From: Struthidea cinerea
Taxonomy: Eukaryota; Chordata; Aves; Passeriformes; Corcoracidae
Direction of reading: 5' to 3'
Assembly: GCA_013397865.1 (NCBI GenBank)
Contig: VZTI01003651.1
Location: forward strand, 419,890-483,889
Length of the DNA stretch: 64,000 nt
Below, piece after piece: positions 12,301-27,300 of the stretch. The notes under the pieces are model-generated. The model had not been told where the DNA came from, made no database searches, and was given only the letters and a program-made list of their open reading frames with translations. Position numbers and translations under genes: made by a program. Each line of letters starts with the position of its first letter. Position 1 is the first letter of the stretch.

Positions 12301-15300
12301 TAAAAATATTTTAAATCTGCCTCATTCTTATTTGTGCTGGATGTGTCATAAGTTACTTTTAAAAACATTTCAGTGTTAGTGGATTTATTTTTGCTCTATT
12401 TATTTAATATTTTACTGTATTTCTACTATGCCAAAACAGCTTCCTGTAGTCCTGGGATGTTCTTGGAACAGCAAATTTAGTTGTAGCAAACAACAGAACA
12501 AAATACCTGGATCCCACCACAAAAAAAAGAGTTGTTCAGGGATTTTAGGGTTTGTTTTGCTGTGTTTGGAGGAAGACATTCTTTAAAATGCTTGTCTGCA
12601 TGGCAAGAGGTGAGGAAAAGTCTGAGTTAACAAGTGATGAGCTTCCAGAACTCCAGGCAAGGGAAGAGGATGAGAGCAGAGCCAGCATGGACAGAATGGA
12701 CTCCCAAAAACCTTCACACGAGATCCGGCTCCAGATTCATCTTCACAGCAGTTTGTTAAACCTTCAAAATTTACTTCATAGGGAAATATTCCTTTATAAA
12801 TAAACCACAGCCTCACAAATAAAGGAGATTATATTACTTATAATGGGTTTCTGTATTTCATCTGGTGACTTTTTAAAAGACAGAAGTGTTTTTTCAGTCA
12901 GCTTGACCGTGCATTCACTTCTGCTCAGAGCACAGAAGCCCCACCTGCTCCAGGTGGGAGCTCTGCAGCACAACACCCACAACAAAAAAAGGAAATCAAA
13001 TGCCTCCCTGACACGTGGAATAGATAAAAATGAACAAAAGCAACTGCCCCAAGTAGACAGGAAAAGATGGTAAAAGGCGAGGGGTGGGAGGGGATGGGAT
13101 ATGAAAGAAGGAATTAAAAATAGAATTACATTTTCCTCCTGGCAGTCCACAAACAACACTAAGTGCCCTTCATAAATTTCACCATTGCTGCTGCGTGTGG
13201 GAGGCCCATAAATCACACTGGGAGTGGAGCTGGCACCTGTAAAAAGCCAAGTGGGCTGAGTGTGTATCAATAAGCTCCAGCAGCTCCGCGATCCCCGGGC
13301 AGGATGGAGGGGAAGTGGATGACGAGGCTTTGCTGTGCCTAAAAGCTTGGTTTGCTCTGCAACAACTTTTAGAAAACAGCTCTTTGCCAGCAAGTCCAGC
13401 AGCACTCACCAATATTGAATTTCGTGGGTGATTTAATGCTTTACCTGCTGTGCAAGGGGAGAGCTCTGCCTGCCCTTTTTCTCGTCTCTGACAGGGAAGA
13501 GGGACTTCAGCAGCTTTGGCATCTGAGGCACCAAGGACTTGACAGGATTCAGGTAGGAAGCAGCCAGGCTACCAATACCTGTTGGAAAAAAAAAATATTA
13601 AAATATGAAAACAGTTATTCTCTGGGGAAAGGGGGAAAAAAAACAAACCAAAGCTGACCAAAAACCCTCTATAAAAAATGTAAAAAACTGCTCTTTTTAG
13701 CCTGAGATGGCTTCTACGGTCGAAGAATTAGCCAAGGGAAAGCACTCTCTGAGAGCAACTCAGCTTTTTGTGACACTCAGAAGCTGCAGAGACTTCATTC
13801 CACTTTTAGGGAATTCTCTGAGCTGCAGGAGAGCCCTTACCTGGATCAGGAGAGTGGTTTTGCTGCCCAGAGCCCGGCAGGGAGGTACGAGATGGACTAA
13901 TGCCTCTACTGGAGTTTGTGGCACCTTGGGACACATCTTGCTGACTCTCCCATCGACCCTAGAGGGGAAAAAAAGTCGTATTTTTCCAAGTGAGCACAAC
14001 AGCAGGAGCACAGCAATCCTGACGCACCCTGCACAGCCCCTCTGCCAAGCTCAGAGTGCCAGAGCTGAGGAAAGACCCTTCCCCAGAGGTGCTTTTAGTT
14101 GGCAGACCCAGCCCTGCGAAGATGAGCACCCTCAGCACAAAGGCACAGATAAAGTTTATTTCTAGACCTCACAGCTGTAATATCTCACTGCTCAGTTGTG
14201 CTGCTCTGCTTTGGAAGGTATGTTACAACCAGGTGAAAATAACACGGAGCTGTCTGCCCAAAATTCCTGAATATTTTGCGTATCTGCTCAGGAGCAGCGG
14301 AAGCAGTGTCAGGACAAAGGGTGAGGACAGAGCTCTGAACAAGACAAGAAATACAAGACCTAAAGGCTGGATGTTCCTGCCTGGAGTCAGAGAAAGGGGG
14401 AGTTGATCAGATCAAGAGGAAGCAGCTGTGGCACTGCCAAGTTTTCCAACAGCCTGGAAAAGAGAAAGCTGGAATATCCAAGCTGTGGACAGCAGGAGCC
14501 ACAAAAGAGATTAGGACAGGTTAGGGTTTGGACAGGGTTAGTGAAGATGAAGAAAGATAATTTTCAGCCCTACAAGAGCCTGGTGCAGATGAGGAAGAAA
14601 CAGTGACAGAGGAAAGAGCAACTCCTTTGCTTTCCCAAGATCCCAGGGTTCTCTGGTTGGGTTTTCCCATGGGTCCCACACACCATTCTGCACATGAGGG
14701 TGATTTCTCTTGCTTTTACAAAGGTCCAAAACTGTGGTTTCGGAACTTTCTTCTCAAACTCACAGCCAGAAACTGGCTCGGTGCCAAAGCCTCTTGGCTA
14801 ACAGAGAGAATCCCCAGGCCACTATTTTCCCATCAGCACGTGAGTGTCAAGAATCTACGTGGCAAAATCCATTTTTCTCTAATTCTCTCATCTTGATAGG
14901 TAAAATCATTCACAGTTTGTCTGATTACTCCAAGTGACTGGCCGGGGTGTGTCTCTGCTGGAAGTTTCATGTGGCTGCAGGACAGGGTTTGGTTTTGCTT
15001 CACCAAAGTGGGTGCGCAGAGCTGGAAGGGAAACCAAAATTCCATGGGGTTGTCCTGAAAACTTCTGAGGGAGGCACGCATGCAATGCCCGCCAAAGCAG
15101 TTCCTTCTCATTGACTTAATTTATAGGAGGCCTGAAGGCAATTCAATACCCATTTATGAGTCCGTGGGTCAAAAAACTCCAGTCTCAGACTCTTCAAGGA
15201 GTCTCAGGGTCTTGTGGGAAAGTGCTGTCCTGTTCAGGTGGCAAAATGTTCTCAGGACAAGCTTGCAAAGCTTCACCTTTCCACAATCAGAGGTTGCAAG

Positions 15301-18300
15301 GACAGGATGGTGCAGCCAAACTGCTACAAACTGAAGTGTGATCCCATTTTTTTTTTGTGTGTGCGAAGAGTTTTGCTGTGGCTGGTGCAGCATCTGGATT
15401 TTATTGTACACCTGAATTTTCCTTGTGTTTTAAAAGACAGAACAGGAAGAGAAATACTTTCGCAGTAAAACGGTGCAGTGAACATACTAAAAAGGAGTTA
15501 CAAGGGATGGAAGGACCTACTGCATCCCAGACTGGAAGCTTCCTGTATTTTTTCCTGGAGGAAGACAGGGAAAATGTGCCTCTTCAAGAAGCTTCCCACT
15601 GTTGGATACAAGGAATTCATCCGACCTTGAACATAAAAATGACGGGCAGCCGAACTAATCTTAACTGGAACTTGAAGTCATGAATGTTTCACAAATAATA
15701 AATAAGCCAGGATAGGAGGAATAGATTTCTCCAATGGGTTGAAGGTCGAAGTGAGCAGCCCAGGGCAGGAATCATTTCCATTTGGATCTATAAGTCAGTC
15801 CCAGAGAAGCTCTCCTGCTCTGAATAGCAAGTAACCTGCACTCGGGCAGAGCAGGACCTGTCCTCAGCCCTCCTGCTCCAGGTACACACAAGTGCTGCAG
15901 CTGGGAAGTCAAATTTGGGATATAGCTGATGGATGCCTGAGGTCACTGAGGCAGCCATCCTGAATGCCAAGCTGATGGAGTCCAGGCTGGGAGCAGCAGG
16001 GTTTGTTTAGTCTGCTCCTTTTGAGGACTTTGGTGTTTAAGCCCTTCTTGAAAGCTTCCTGCTCTGCCCATGCCTTAAGCCTTCCAGCATCATCTTTGAC
16101 CTGCAACTCATTTATGTCTTACACAAGTCCAAGAGTCAGGTCTGAGGCTGGAAAGCTCCCCAAAATGCTTCCATGAAACCATCTTTCCTATTCCTCATCC
16201 CCAAACCCCTCTACTTTTTTGGCTTTTGTGTTTCTATTAGTGCAGGTTTCTCTCTCAGGCGGCCTTACCATGTGCGGACATTAATAAAAACCAGAGGAGT
16301 CCAAGCAAACAGCACAAGACTCAAAGTAATCTTGAAATTTTGGTTTTGCTGCCTCCTGGCCTGGTCTGCCATCAGCCTGGTAGATGTTGGCACTGGACGG
16401 GGAAAAAGATCTATGGAAGGGTGGGAAGCATCTGAAAGCTTCATTTTTGGAGAACATAAAGCTTGATTAGCGATCTTTTTGGATCTTGGGACAGTGATCT
16501 ACTTAAAGGGATTAAGGTGACACATCTTGAGTCAAGGCTAAGTGCTTCTGGAGAGCACAGAGACAGAAGAAACAGAACGAATACTACAAATTTAAAGAGT
16601 ATTGTAGCGTAGTAGAACAGGGACTGAATGCAGGTGAAGAGCAACTAAATCATTTTCTGAGTCATGATCTGTTGAGTCACAAGTGCCCTTCACCGACTGT
16701 TCCAAGAAAAAAAAATATTTCAGGCAAATATCCTGACTTTCTAGCCCTGTTTGGGGAATGCTGAAAAAATGCAGTAGGAAAGAACCAGCAGAACACTTTT
16801 GGAATATTCATCCTGTACGGAAAGAATGGCAACATTTGGTGACTTTTCCCACAGGAAAAGCCTTTTTTTTTTTTTTAGGATGTTTAGGAAGTTTTGTTTC
16901 AGCCTTGATACTACAGATGACTACATCTTCTAAGTAATTTTAAGGATTTTGCCAGGCTAAACAAAATGAAGGTCCTGGGAACAGGAACGAGAAAAAAGAT
17001 TTGTGTGGTTGATTACTTAAGGCATGTTGGGTTTTTTAATTACACTTGCTTTGGGTAGAGTGCAAAGATCATCATTTTAGCCTGAAGGTCAGATTTGTGA
17101 CCCTCAACTCAGAGATCACAACCAACCATCAAAATTAGGTTAATCAGGGCAACAGGTGGAGAAACATATGGAAAAGAAAACTGGAGACAACTGGAAGTGT
17201 CAACTACTGTGCAGAGGGAATTCATGAATGATTTTACTAAGCTGAATTGAAAGATAACCCATCTCAATCTCAATAAAATAAAAATAACTATTAACTATAT
17301 TAACTCGATGGAGTTCCCAAGTTTCCCATCTGGATGCCATCCAGCACGCTCCCGTGTTGCTTTCTGCATTCCCCAACTGCAACGCAACGAATTTTAAGTC
17401 TATTCTTATTATTATTTAAGTGCTGTGAATCTTTTCTCTCTCAAGAAGGGTGATGAGAGGAAGAGAGGAAGCTTGTAAATCATTTGCCCAGAGGAGTCAT
17501 CATTTCATGAATATATCTGGTCTCTGCCAAGTGACCAAACAGAGGTCAAGTGATTTAATTTAACAAATCAAAAGTAGCCACCAGAAGAATGCAAGTCCCT
17601 TGATGTGTTTTAATGCAGAGCTGTTTATAAAGTGGTTTATTTTTATAACACCTTCTCCTCTGCCTCCCCTTCTTTCACACATCCTCCACGAGAAACCCCA
17701 GGGAATTTATTTCATGCACAAAACCTTCAGGGCAGGTAGAGATGATCACCACCTAACTCATCTGGAGGCTTTTACCTGACAAATCTTTCCTTGAAGTTGA
17801 CAGACCATTAAAATGCAGCCACTGGGTAAGAGAAATGAATAGTTCTTGTGTTTTATTATTTCAGCAGTTCAGAAAAGGCTTAGGAAAAGGTGACCACGTA
17901 GCACTGGAATACAAGCAAACGGCCGGGACACACAGCTGGGACAAAAGGCACTTGTTCTCATGAACAGCAGGATTAGTCAAATTCAATCTCCACAGTTATC
18001 AGTTTGCTGAAAAAAACTCTGGTTCCCAGAAAAAAACCTGAAGGTTGAATGGCACCATCTTGTCTTACTTGGATTTTGAGCTACAAATGCTGGAGCTTTG
18101 GGAAAGGAAGGACAACTGCCCAAGACAAAATGGTTCTTGTCAGAGGTGTTCTAAGAGCAACTTGTGACATTTTTCACCAATATGTGATTTAGCCTGATCT
18201 GTAAAACACCTCAGAGATGCCTTCCATTCATTGTGCCTCTGATTCATCCAGTTTAGTCAACTCAATTTTTAAATTCAGTGTCCAACTGAATTAAATTAAA

Positions 18301-21300
18301 TTAAATTTCCAACAAAAGCCCCCTTGAACATGAAAATTCATCCCCTGTATCTGGTACCAGCACTAAGACATTCAATACCCCCGCATCACCTGACAAGTGC
18401 CGATGCACAAGGAGAAATCAAACTCACCTCACTCTCCCCATACCACATCTGCAGTGATAACAGCAGTAAAAACTGCCTTTTTCTCATTTAAGCAAGCAGG
18501 CAGAACCCAGAGTTGAGCCCACGTGCAGGCCTGCTGACAACATGAAAGGCCATAAAACTCTCCCGAGGTAAATGCAGAAAACAGCTCCTTGCCCCCTCAG
18601 CCAGCAGGGAGGCTTCACCTCTGGAGTTATTACTAAAAATTCCCAATGGTGGCTTAAATGTTTCCCAGGAATGCACAGCTCAGTGTGAGAGTCATCCTGC
18701 TCCCTGGAATCTCTCTGTGCTGTCAGCACACAGGGATATTCTTTCAAGGTGGTTTTTTTTTCCCCCAAAATGTACCAATCCCACACCTGTAATTCTTATT
18801 CCAACTCATAGAATATTCTTGTTTACTTGTTTAATATTCTTTTTTTTTTTTTAATTTTTAACAGGGGAATGAGCCCTGGCTCTTCTGAGTGCTGGAGAAT
18901 GGAGCAGCATCCACATTCCAAACTTTACCAGCACCGATGGTGCTTGGCACAGAGGAATGAGACTCAGGAGCCCTTTCCACAAAGCTAAAAAAAATCCGTG
19001 GGAAAGGTAGCAGGAACGCAAGGAATAACAGAGAGAGATAATCAGAGATAAAGTAACGGAATAAAAGTTAAGGAGAGGAATATTCTGGGATGTGCCAAGG
19101 GCTTCCATCAATATTGTGCACCCAGTTCAAGTGCTGTTACTGTCCTGTGACTGCTGTTTCCTGTGATACAACAAATAACTTGTTTGGGATTGGCTTATTG
19201 TAACAAACAACACCCAATTCCTGGTAAAATAACAATGAAATAACAACCCATGACTGCTGGAGAAGATTTCTTTGCCACCAAATTTCTCATCAAGAGAAAA
19301 AGACATCCAGCTTAGCCAAAACTCTGCCTATCAAGCCACTCTCGAGTCCCTTATGCTAAAAACTGGACAGGACTGATCTCACCAGCAAGCTCTGTGATGT
19401 CCGTGTGCTACAGGGACATTTAAGGATTCATTAAATATTTCACTGGGATTACAAAAGCTTTTGCTTATCTTCCTATGGAAACTGGATCACTGAATGAAAG
19501 AATAGCTTGGGATGGAAGGGTTTGAAGACCACCCAATTCCACAGGGCAGGGACACTTCCACTAAGCCAGGCTGTGCCAAGCCCTGTCCAGCCTGGCCTCG
19601 GGACCAGAGATCCATTTAAAACCAGAAATTCCCAGCTGGGGAGGTTGCACCTCCACGTCCTGAGGAACAAGTGCCTTGGACTGAAGCTCACTGCAAGCAA
19701 GGGGAGCAGCTCCACCACCTCAGCTCCACATTCCTGCAGCACAGAGTCTCTGCCAGCAACTACAACCACGGCCAAGAGCTGCAAAACCTCATGCAAACCA
19801 CTGCCAGTAATTCCAGTTAACCAAAGCTTGGGAAAAAGGGGTCATTCCTCCGAGAGCACTGACACAAAACTAAGCATAAGCATGTTTTCCATTGGCCCAC
19901 TATTATTTTAAAGTCATTTGTTCACAGGAATCAGGAGTTGCCCACGCTGAACTATAAAAGCCATAAAGCCTGAGCGAGATTTGGGGGAAAGTCTCAACGT
20001 TTATCTCATCTCCAGGCTAATATTCCCTGGTAGATATTTAGATATTTGCTAGCTTTCATGTCTATTTTTTCAGCTGAGAGGGGGTTGTTTCTTCTGAAAT
20101 GACTTCACCCTGTCCAAAAATCTGTGAGAAATGGCACTAAACAGCTCCAGCTCTGTGAGAACCCATCGGATGCACCCAAGGAGAAAGTTCCCTGCTTTGT
20201 ACCAGTTCACGCTGCATTAATGACAGGATTTCAATGGAAAAACTCGTTTGCTCTGTGCTATGCAAATGAGGCACCACCAGCAGCATCTTCAAAGCAGGAA
20301 ATAAAAGCGTGTGAGTGAGCAAAATCAACTTTATAGTGAGATAAAATTATTATCCCACTCATTAGGTGGACCTAATGCATTACCTCTGCTGGGACCTTTG
20401 GGCTCTGAAATGTGCAATGAGAGAAATCATTGAGGGGAAGGGAGGAGAAAAACAGAAATCATTAAGAATCCTAATCTTTAATTCTTGCTTTAAAAACCCC
20501 TTACAATATCAAAACACTCCACAGTTCTCTCCAAACAGAAGTTGCTACAAACACTTTATCACCTGCACGTATTTTAGCATTCTCTCCATGGATCAGATGT
20601 AGCAGATTTAGCAACCAGTGCTGGAGCACTACATCAAAATTCTATTATTCTGTGCAACTGCATTATGCATTAAAATGCCTTGTCACCACCAGATTCTCCC
20701 CCTCAAAATGACTCCACGCTTGCTGGGCAGAATATCTATCAGGAGGAGATCCTTCAGCTGATCTAGGCTTCGGAAAATAAGCTTAAATTTAATTTTTCAC
20801 CTCTTAAAGAAATGCTTTGGGTCTATACTGGTGTTTTTAAGGAGTGGAACGGACTGAATTATCACCCACCACAAGTTTAGGACCACTGGACGGTCAGGGA
20901 CTTTCTCCACAGGCTTTTATTCTGTCTAGAGGTGGACTTGAACTAGAATAGGGATCCAAACCTCTTCCTTTCTCCCAGAATTTTTCCCTCCACCCAGGTG
21001 AAAGCTTTGGAAGAGCTGTAAAGCTGGACAATGCTCCTGAGCACCCCACAGGGGCTGGGACAAGGAAGACCTGGGAACTTCCCCAGTGACGTCCAGAGCA
21101 GCACATCCAAACCTATTTCTGTGCCAGGAGCAGTCCCAAGGATCCAGAAGCACACGGGGTGCCCCATTTTTCACAGATATTTCCCATTTATGCTCCTAAT
21201 CACTGGCAGAGTGGAGTCACTTCCTTTTTTACCTACTGAAGTTTTCCCAGATCTGCAGATACTCACCCTGTTACTGCTCAGGTTATAAGGGGGGGCTAAA

Positions 21301-24300
21301 TCCTGGCGGCTTGCAGAAAGCTGCAAGAGTTAAAAGAAGCAGAATTATTTCTTAACAAGAACTTTAAAAAATTCCTAACTATGCCTCTTGACTCATAAGG
21401 CTGAAAAGAAACAGTTCCGTGGTTAAAGCAGAATCAAAATCCAAGAAATACAAAGTGAAATTTTAATTCTTGACCTGGGAGGAGCCAAAACTTGACACTA
21501 GTTTGATTACCAGTTCTATCAAACGATTTCTTTCCAAATTTTGGGCAGCAGAAGTCTCATTTTTCTTTTGCGCAACACTGGTACAAAGCTTAAGTTCAGC
21601 AAATACTTGTAAGTTGCTTTCAACTCTTCTGAAGAAAAAAAGAATTCTTCGACTTGGAAAGTAAATGAAAAATCTCCAGTGTTCAGGGGGGAAAAAAAAA
21701 AAAGAAGAAAAAAAGCAAGTTCTTTTCATATTGCCTTTTCAGATCATCTGGATTTAGGGACTTGCCCGTATGACGAAAGCAGCTGGAATATGGGCAGACT
21801 TTGTCTGCACTTTGCAATTTCCTCACTCAAAAATGAGCACGGCAGGGTCAAAAAGAAGGAAATTCATTGCTCTAGTCCAGGACTGCAGCACCTGTGAATG
21901 AAGAGTGGAGCTGCTGGAGATGCCAGCAGGGAAAACTCACCCGATTCACGTTGGGGGAGCTCAGGCTCCTGCGGTAGAGTTTTCCTTTTCCCATCAGCTG
22001 CTCCTTTACAGCAACTTCCTGCCAGTCACAGAGAGCAAAACAAAGAGAGTAAGTGTATCTGGCAAGAATTAAAGCTCTGATCATCCCAGGATAGCTCTGC
22101 CTATACAAATAAAATGTTTTTAAGCTGCCTTGTGGCACAGGCTGCTGTCTGTAAAGTTCACATGGCTAAAATTATGAATGGATAAATTTTAACATCTGGT
22201 ATTTTGCTGATTGGCACATGTAGGGTTCTGCAGCTAGTCCTGATTCTAGGAGATGACAGAGATGCAAAGACTAAGACTCTCTTTCCTAGCTGAGCTCCTA
22301 TTTTAATCCTTTAAACTAATTACAAGTGACAGGGAACTTGCTTTCAATATTTAAAGTGCATCACACTTCCCCGTGAATTTATAGTGGGCAGGCACAAGCT
22401 CCAGCTTGTTTTGCATAACTTTTCTCTTTGTGCTTGCATAATTTATATCCAGGAGAACAAACTTCAATAAATGTTTTTCCCTCCTGTATTTTTCCTGGTA
22501 AACAGATCAAGGTATAGCACTTAAAATTAACCCAATCAATGTCTTCTGTTTATTGGCAGGATGGCTTTGGTGAATTTGAGGTAGAATGTGGGCACAATGA
22601 CAAAAATTCTACTGGCAATTTCAGAAACTATTGCTGAAGCTTCAGAAAGCAAAGGTTAAGGCCACACAACTCCTTTTTCTGAACCAGAATTAGCAATGAA
22701 CAGCCTTAAAACCAAACCAAGCATCCCAAAACTGTGCCCTGAACAAAGAACACGCAGCCCCATCCATGCTGGAGCCGAGCGAGGACATCCCTGCTTCCCT
22801 GGACCTTTGCCACAGGCCCAGTTTGGGAGGCCGAGGTGTGCACTGGAGTGGTTTTTGGGGTTGTTTGGCAGTTTGTGTGCACTGGAGTGGTTTTTGGGGT
22901 TGTTTGGCAGTTTGTGTGCACTCAGGAGGATGCTTGGACTGCACCCACTGTTCTCAGGGCATTCCCTGCTGCAGCCCTGGAGCCAGACCTGGCGCAGCCG
23001 GTCCAGGGTGAGGATGTTCTCCACGGCCAGGACGCTCCGCAGGTACTTCTCAATGTAGGCTTCGGAGTCAGCTGAAGCTGCATCTTCCACATTTGCTGCC
23101 ATCCTGGCCAGTGCCTCGCGCTCCTCAGCCCCTTGAGCATCCTGGGGAGACGAAAAGAGATGGCAGCCTCTTAAAATAAACCCAACATCTCCCACATCTC
23201 TCCCGGAGAATTTTTAAACCACGCGGCACCAGTTCAGCGCTGTTTGTCCTTAAGCTCAGGGGCAGATGAGAACCATGGAACTGTGGAATAGTTTGGGTTA
23301 GAAGGGACCTTAAATCCCATTCCACCCCCTGCCACGGGCAGGAACACTTTCCACCATCCCAGGTTGCTCCAAGCCCTGTCCAACCTGGCCTTAGACACAT
23401 CCAGGCATGGACACTCCAGAACCTCTCTCGGCAATCACTGCCCCACCACCCTTAGAGGAAAGGATTTCTTCCTAATATCTATTCAAAATTTCTTCCTAAT
23501 ACCCCATCTAAGATTCTGATCCAAAGAAACACCCTGTGCCATGCAAGCTGCATGGGTGCTCCTACCACTGTCACAGACATCTCAAGCTGTGCGTGGTTAT
23601 TGTTTTGAGGCTTTCTGGGTTCTTTCTGAGAGTCTCACAGCGAGACATTGCCATTAATTAGCAAAAGGGCTGCATTCAGATATTTCATAATTAAAAAGTG
23701 CTCAAGCACATTTGGGGCGTTATCTAACCTGAGAGGAAAACAAAATTTCAAGTGAGCTGCAGAAAGAAAAAAATAGAACATTGCTGGAGAAGCATCTCAA
23801 CACAGAGTGCAGAATGCAGCAGAACACGGAAGAGCCAGGCAGCAATCAGAGTTCTGGCTCTTCATGTGTTAATGTTTTCACAAGTGCTCGGATAGAGCAT
23901 CTCTTTGGAGGGAAAGGATTAGCATCTAACTGGGAATATGCTCAGGAATCAAGAGTTGCATAAAGACATTACTGAGAAAAAGCCACTTTGTTATTTTTTC
24001 CACAGACTCTCGTTGTCTCCACAGCAGGCACTTCACCTGCCCATTTTTCCTCCCTCTTTTCCCCCCCTCTCCCTTCAAACTGCCTCTTCAAGGACCTGAG
24101 CAAATAGATGCTCACTCAACAAAATACACAGTGACACTGATAAGACAGAGGTTGCTGCTAAGTCACAGCGTGCAAAGGAATGGGCTCCATCTTGTACAAA
24201 CCACGGCTTATCCTGGAAGCAGCAAGAGCCAGCACGCGCAAAATGAGGGGGAAAAGCACAAAATTAGAGGCTCCTGGCCAATTTGAGACAGTCTTGATTC

Positions 24301-27300
24301 CTTATTCACCTCTGGAATGTTTGAGACTATCTCAAAAGTGATGCCACAGCCAGGGATGGAACTTCGGGGGGACATTCTTCGGAGGAAACTCTGTGCAAAA
24401 CCCTGTGGGGAAGAAACACAGGGAAAACGTGGATTAACAGATTCCAGCTGAAATAAACACAGCTCACAATGAAAGAAGCCCAAACTCCAAAGTCTAACCA
24501 ATAAATACGTAAGAGCCAAAGATTTTAACTTGGAAAGTATCATTTGCTTGCCTGTATTGTAGATACAGAGAAGGATTCACTTCCTTCCTTGCAAGGTGAC
24601 TGTTTCACCAAGCATCAGCTGCTTTTAGAGGTGGTTTTTTTTTCCTGACAGAGCCCTAGGTGACTTGTCTTGAATATTGACAAGTACAGACATTAAATTC
24701 TTGACCAAAGAGATCGTTATGAAGAATGATTTAAGGGGCATGGTCATTGTTTATGCTGACTTGGCGCCTTGCAGGGTTAAGAACTGGACTGTTGAATTAA
24801 TGCAGAGATGAGTCATTCAAAGATGCTGCTGAGACAAACTCCCAGGAAAGGTTATTGACGGGGGTTTTTAGAAAAACAGCAAGAAAGCCAAAGATTCTGT
24901 GTCGAATGAAAGTAAAAACCGGCATTGACTAAATCTGCAGGAAACAGAATTGATGAAGACTTCACACGATTGTGATTATTGGCACGTTTAATTTATCTGC
25001 TCAATACAGTCTCCCATTCCATATGACAAAAAATTCACTGTTCTTCCCTTGCTGAGAAAAAGCTTCTGCCTGATGGAAGCACCAAGAACTGGGGTTCTAC
25101 TCCCAGCACGGGGAGTTGCCTGCAGGGTTTCTGGGTGTGACCACACCTCTTCTCTTTGCTCTTGCTTCAGATTTTAACTACAGATGTGCAACCAGAATAA
25201 CAATCCAGGCTTTCTGCTTTGTCATTATCACTGCCAGGGGGGCCGGGTTCTGAGACAATGCTGAACAAACTCCTTCCTCCCCCACCGTTCTCAGGATTTA
25301 TATTACTTTCAGGGCATGATGCTGCAAATGGAATGACAACTTCACTGCCTTCCATTTACCAAACACCCTGCTCTCACCTACACATTACTGCAACAGCACC
25401 AACTGGAAAACAAAAAGGACCAAGAGTGATTAACTCTGGTGCATTAGCACAACGGATCTCTCCTCCACCTATTCCTAGCTGATTTCTAAATACCTGGAGG
25501 TGTAAATACAAAGGGTTAGCAGCAATGTGTGAACTTAATACAGGACTAGGGTAACACACAAGCTCCTTTATGCAAAACACAAACTCCGAGCTCACAAGAA
25601 ATTAACTCTTCCCACTTTCCCCAGTGATAAACTCTGTTAGGAGTTAACAGAGAAATAACTAAACTTCTTATATTTAGATGCCACAGAGCCTTAAAAAACA
25701 AGCTGTGACATCACCCACAATACCAGGGATACCAGGAAAACCACTTGGAAGCTCAAAGCCTCGCTGGACGCCGCTGGTAACGGCGCTTGCATCCAGGCTG
25801 AGATGAGGGGAGAGACAAGGGAATCCGAGTCCTGGGAGTTGGGAAGGGCTGCAGGAGCTGTACCTGTCTGCCATAGACGTTGACACAGATGCGCTTGCGC
25901 AGCACCAGCTGCATCTCTGCAGGGTGGCTGAGCTGGACAGTGGCTCTGACAATCAGATAAACCCTCTCCTCTGCCGCCGTCCCCTTGCTGAGCTGGATGC
26001 AGTCGTGGACCGTAGAGTCCCACGAGGCTTCTGCTTTCACCTGCAAAAGTGGAAAAAAATAAAAATAAATGTATCCTCTAATAAGCATAATTAGGTGTAT
26101 AATTAACTGTAATTAATTAAGCATAATTAGCAAAAATACATAATACATAAATTTTGAGAGTCGGCTTCTCCGTTTCGCTCCCTGTGAAGAAAAAATCCCC
26201 GCACTTTAGAAGAGGCCATTTAAAAATCAAGATCAGTTTGCCAAATGAAGACATTGGGATTAAAAATGCCAACTTGCTCAAACTCTGGAACATTTCCTCT
26301 TGAAAAAAGAGCTTTGAATACCCAGGATCATTGCAAATAAATTGTAAAATATGCAGAAGTGCAGGACCATTTGGCCTAATTTATTAAGACAAACCAGAGA
26401 GCAACAGAGATTGCAGTGGAAATCTTCCATCACACCACAAAAATTCTCCTGTTTGTATTTCAGAAATAACTTTGCTGAAACATTTCTAGCAATACAGCAA
26501 AAGCTGGAATTTTTCTTTTTGCATGTTAAAATAGAAGTATTACTGAAGATTTAAACGCTTTATCTTCAAGCCAAAAAACTGGCCTGGTAGCCAAATTTCC
26601 AGGCTTTAAAAACAAATCAGGACAAAAAAACCAAAAACAAACCCTAACAAACTATCAGAAATAAAGCTCCTCTAAAAATAGAAGAAGAAATAAATTTCAG
26701 AGAAAGGAGAAAAATTTTAAGGAATAAGTCAGAGATTCTAAACATAACAGCAAAAATTACAAACCAACAGTTGTGAAGTTGTAGAACTCTGAGTTACGTG
26801 GCAAAATGGAGGATGATGAGTGTAACAATGCAGAGGTAAAAATGTTAACAATTCAGATGGTTTGGTTTTTCTGCTGGTGCTTTTGTTCTCTTAATTTACT
26901 CAGGGGTTTTGCTTTGTTAAACGCAAACTGAATCCCAAGGTTTCGGAATGCTTGGATTTGGATGAAGGAAGATCCTTGAGTTTTACTATTTTCCAAATCA
27001 TGGTTATACCCCCAGTGAATATTCCTTGAAAACAGAGTTGCACAGAAGAAACAAGTGCTGTATCATTTCTATGACATATTTGATGCATTATTTTCACACG
27101 TGGATATATAAAAAGAACAATTTAAAGACTAAAATTCCCTGGTCTGCAGCTTCTCTTACCTCACTGTCGTGATGCTTCACGATCTGCAGCTCAAAGAATT
27201 CCTCCTCCTCCTCTGCCACCAGAGTAGCATCCCAGCCTCCTGCCTCTGGGTCATCCAGGTTATCCTGGGAGCTGAAGTCATCAGCTGCAAACAGGAGGGG

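Larger units (their letters stand above)
4895..13444 (-). other. KIF13B: KIF13B 8.5-kb intron between window exons 32 and 33
   Basis: The largest intron in the window. It holds CR1 fragments at about 5070-5340 and 7290-7795, an inverted CR1 pair (10474-10735 and 11384-11606), and an AT-rich motif cluster at 9868-10090. The remainder is unique sequence in which I recognise nothing. Confidence 0.75.

Noticed and set aside
14511..14540. Telomere-like TTAGGG units
   Set aside because: Only isolated GGTTAGGGTTTGG and GGGTTAG pieces, not a tandem array.
22656..23195. 179-codon frame with repeated KQPQKPLQCT-type peptides
   Set aside because: It is exon 28 read through its donor into the intronic 39-bp repeat. 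The splice sites and the KIF13B match end the exon at 22989.
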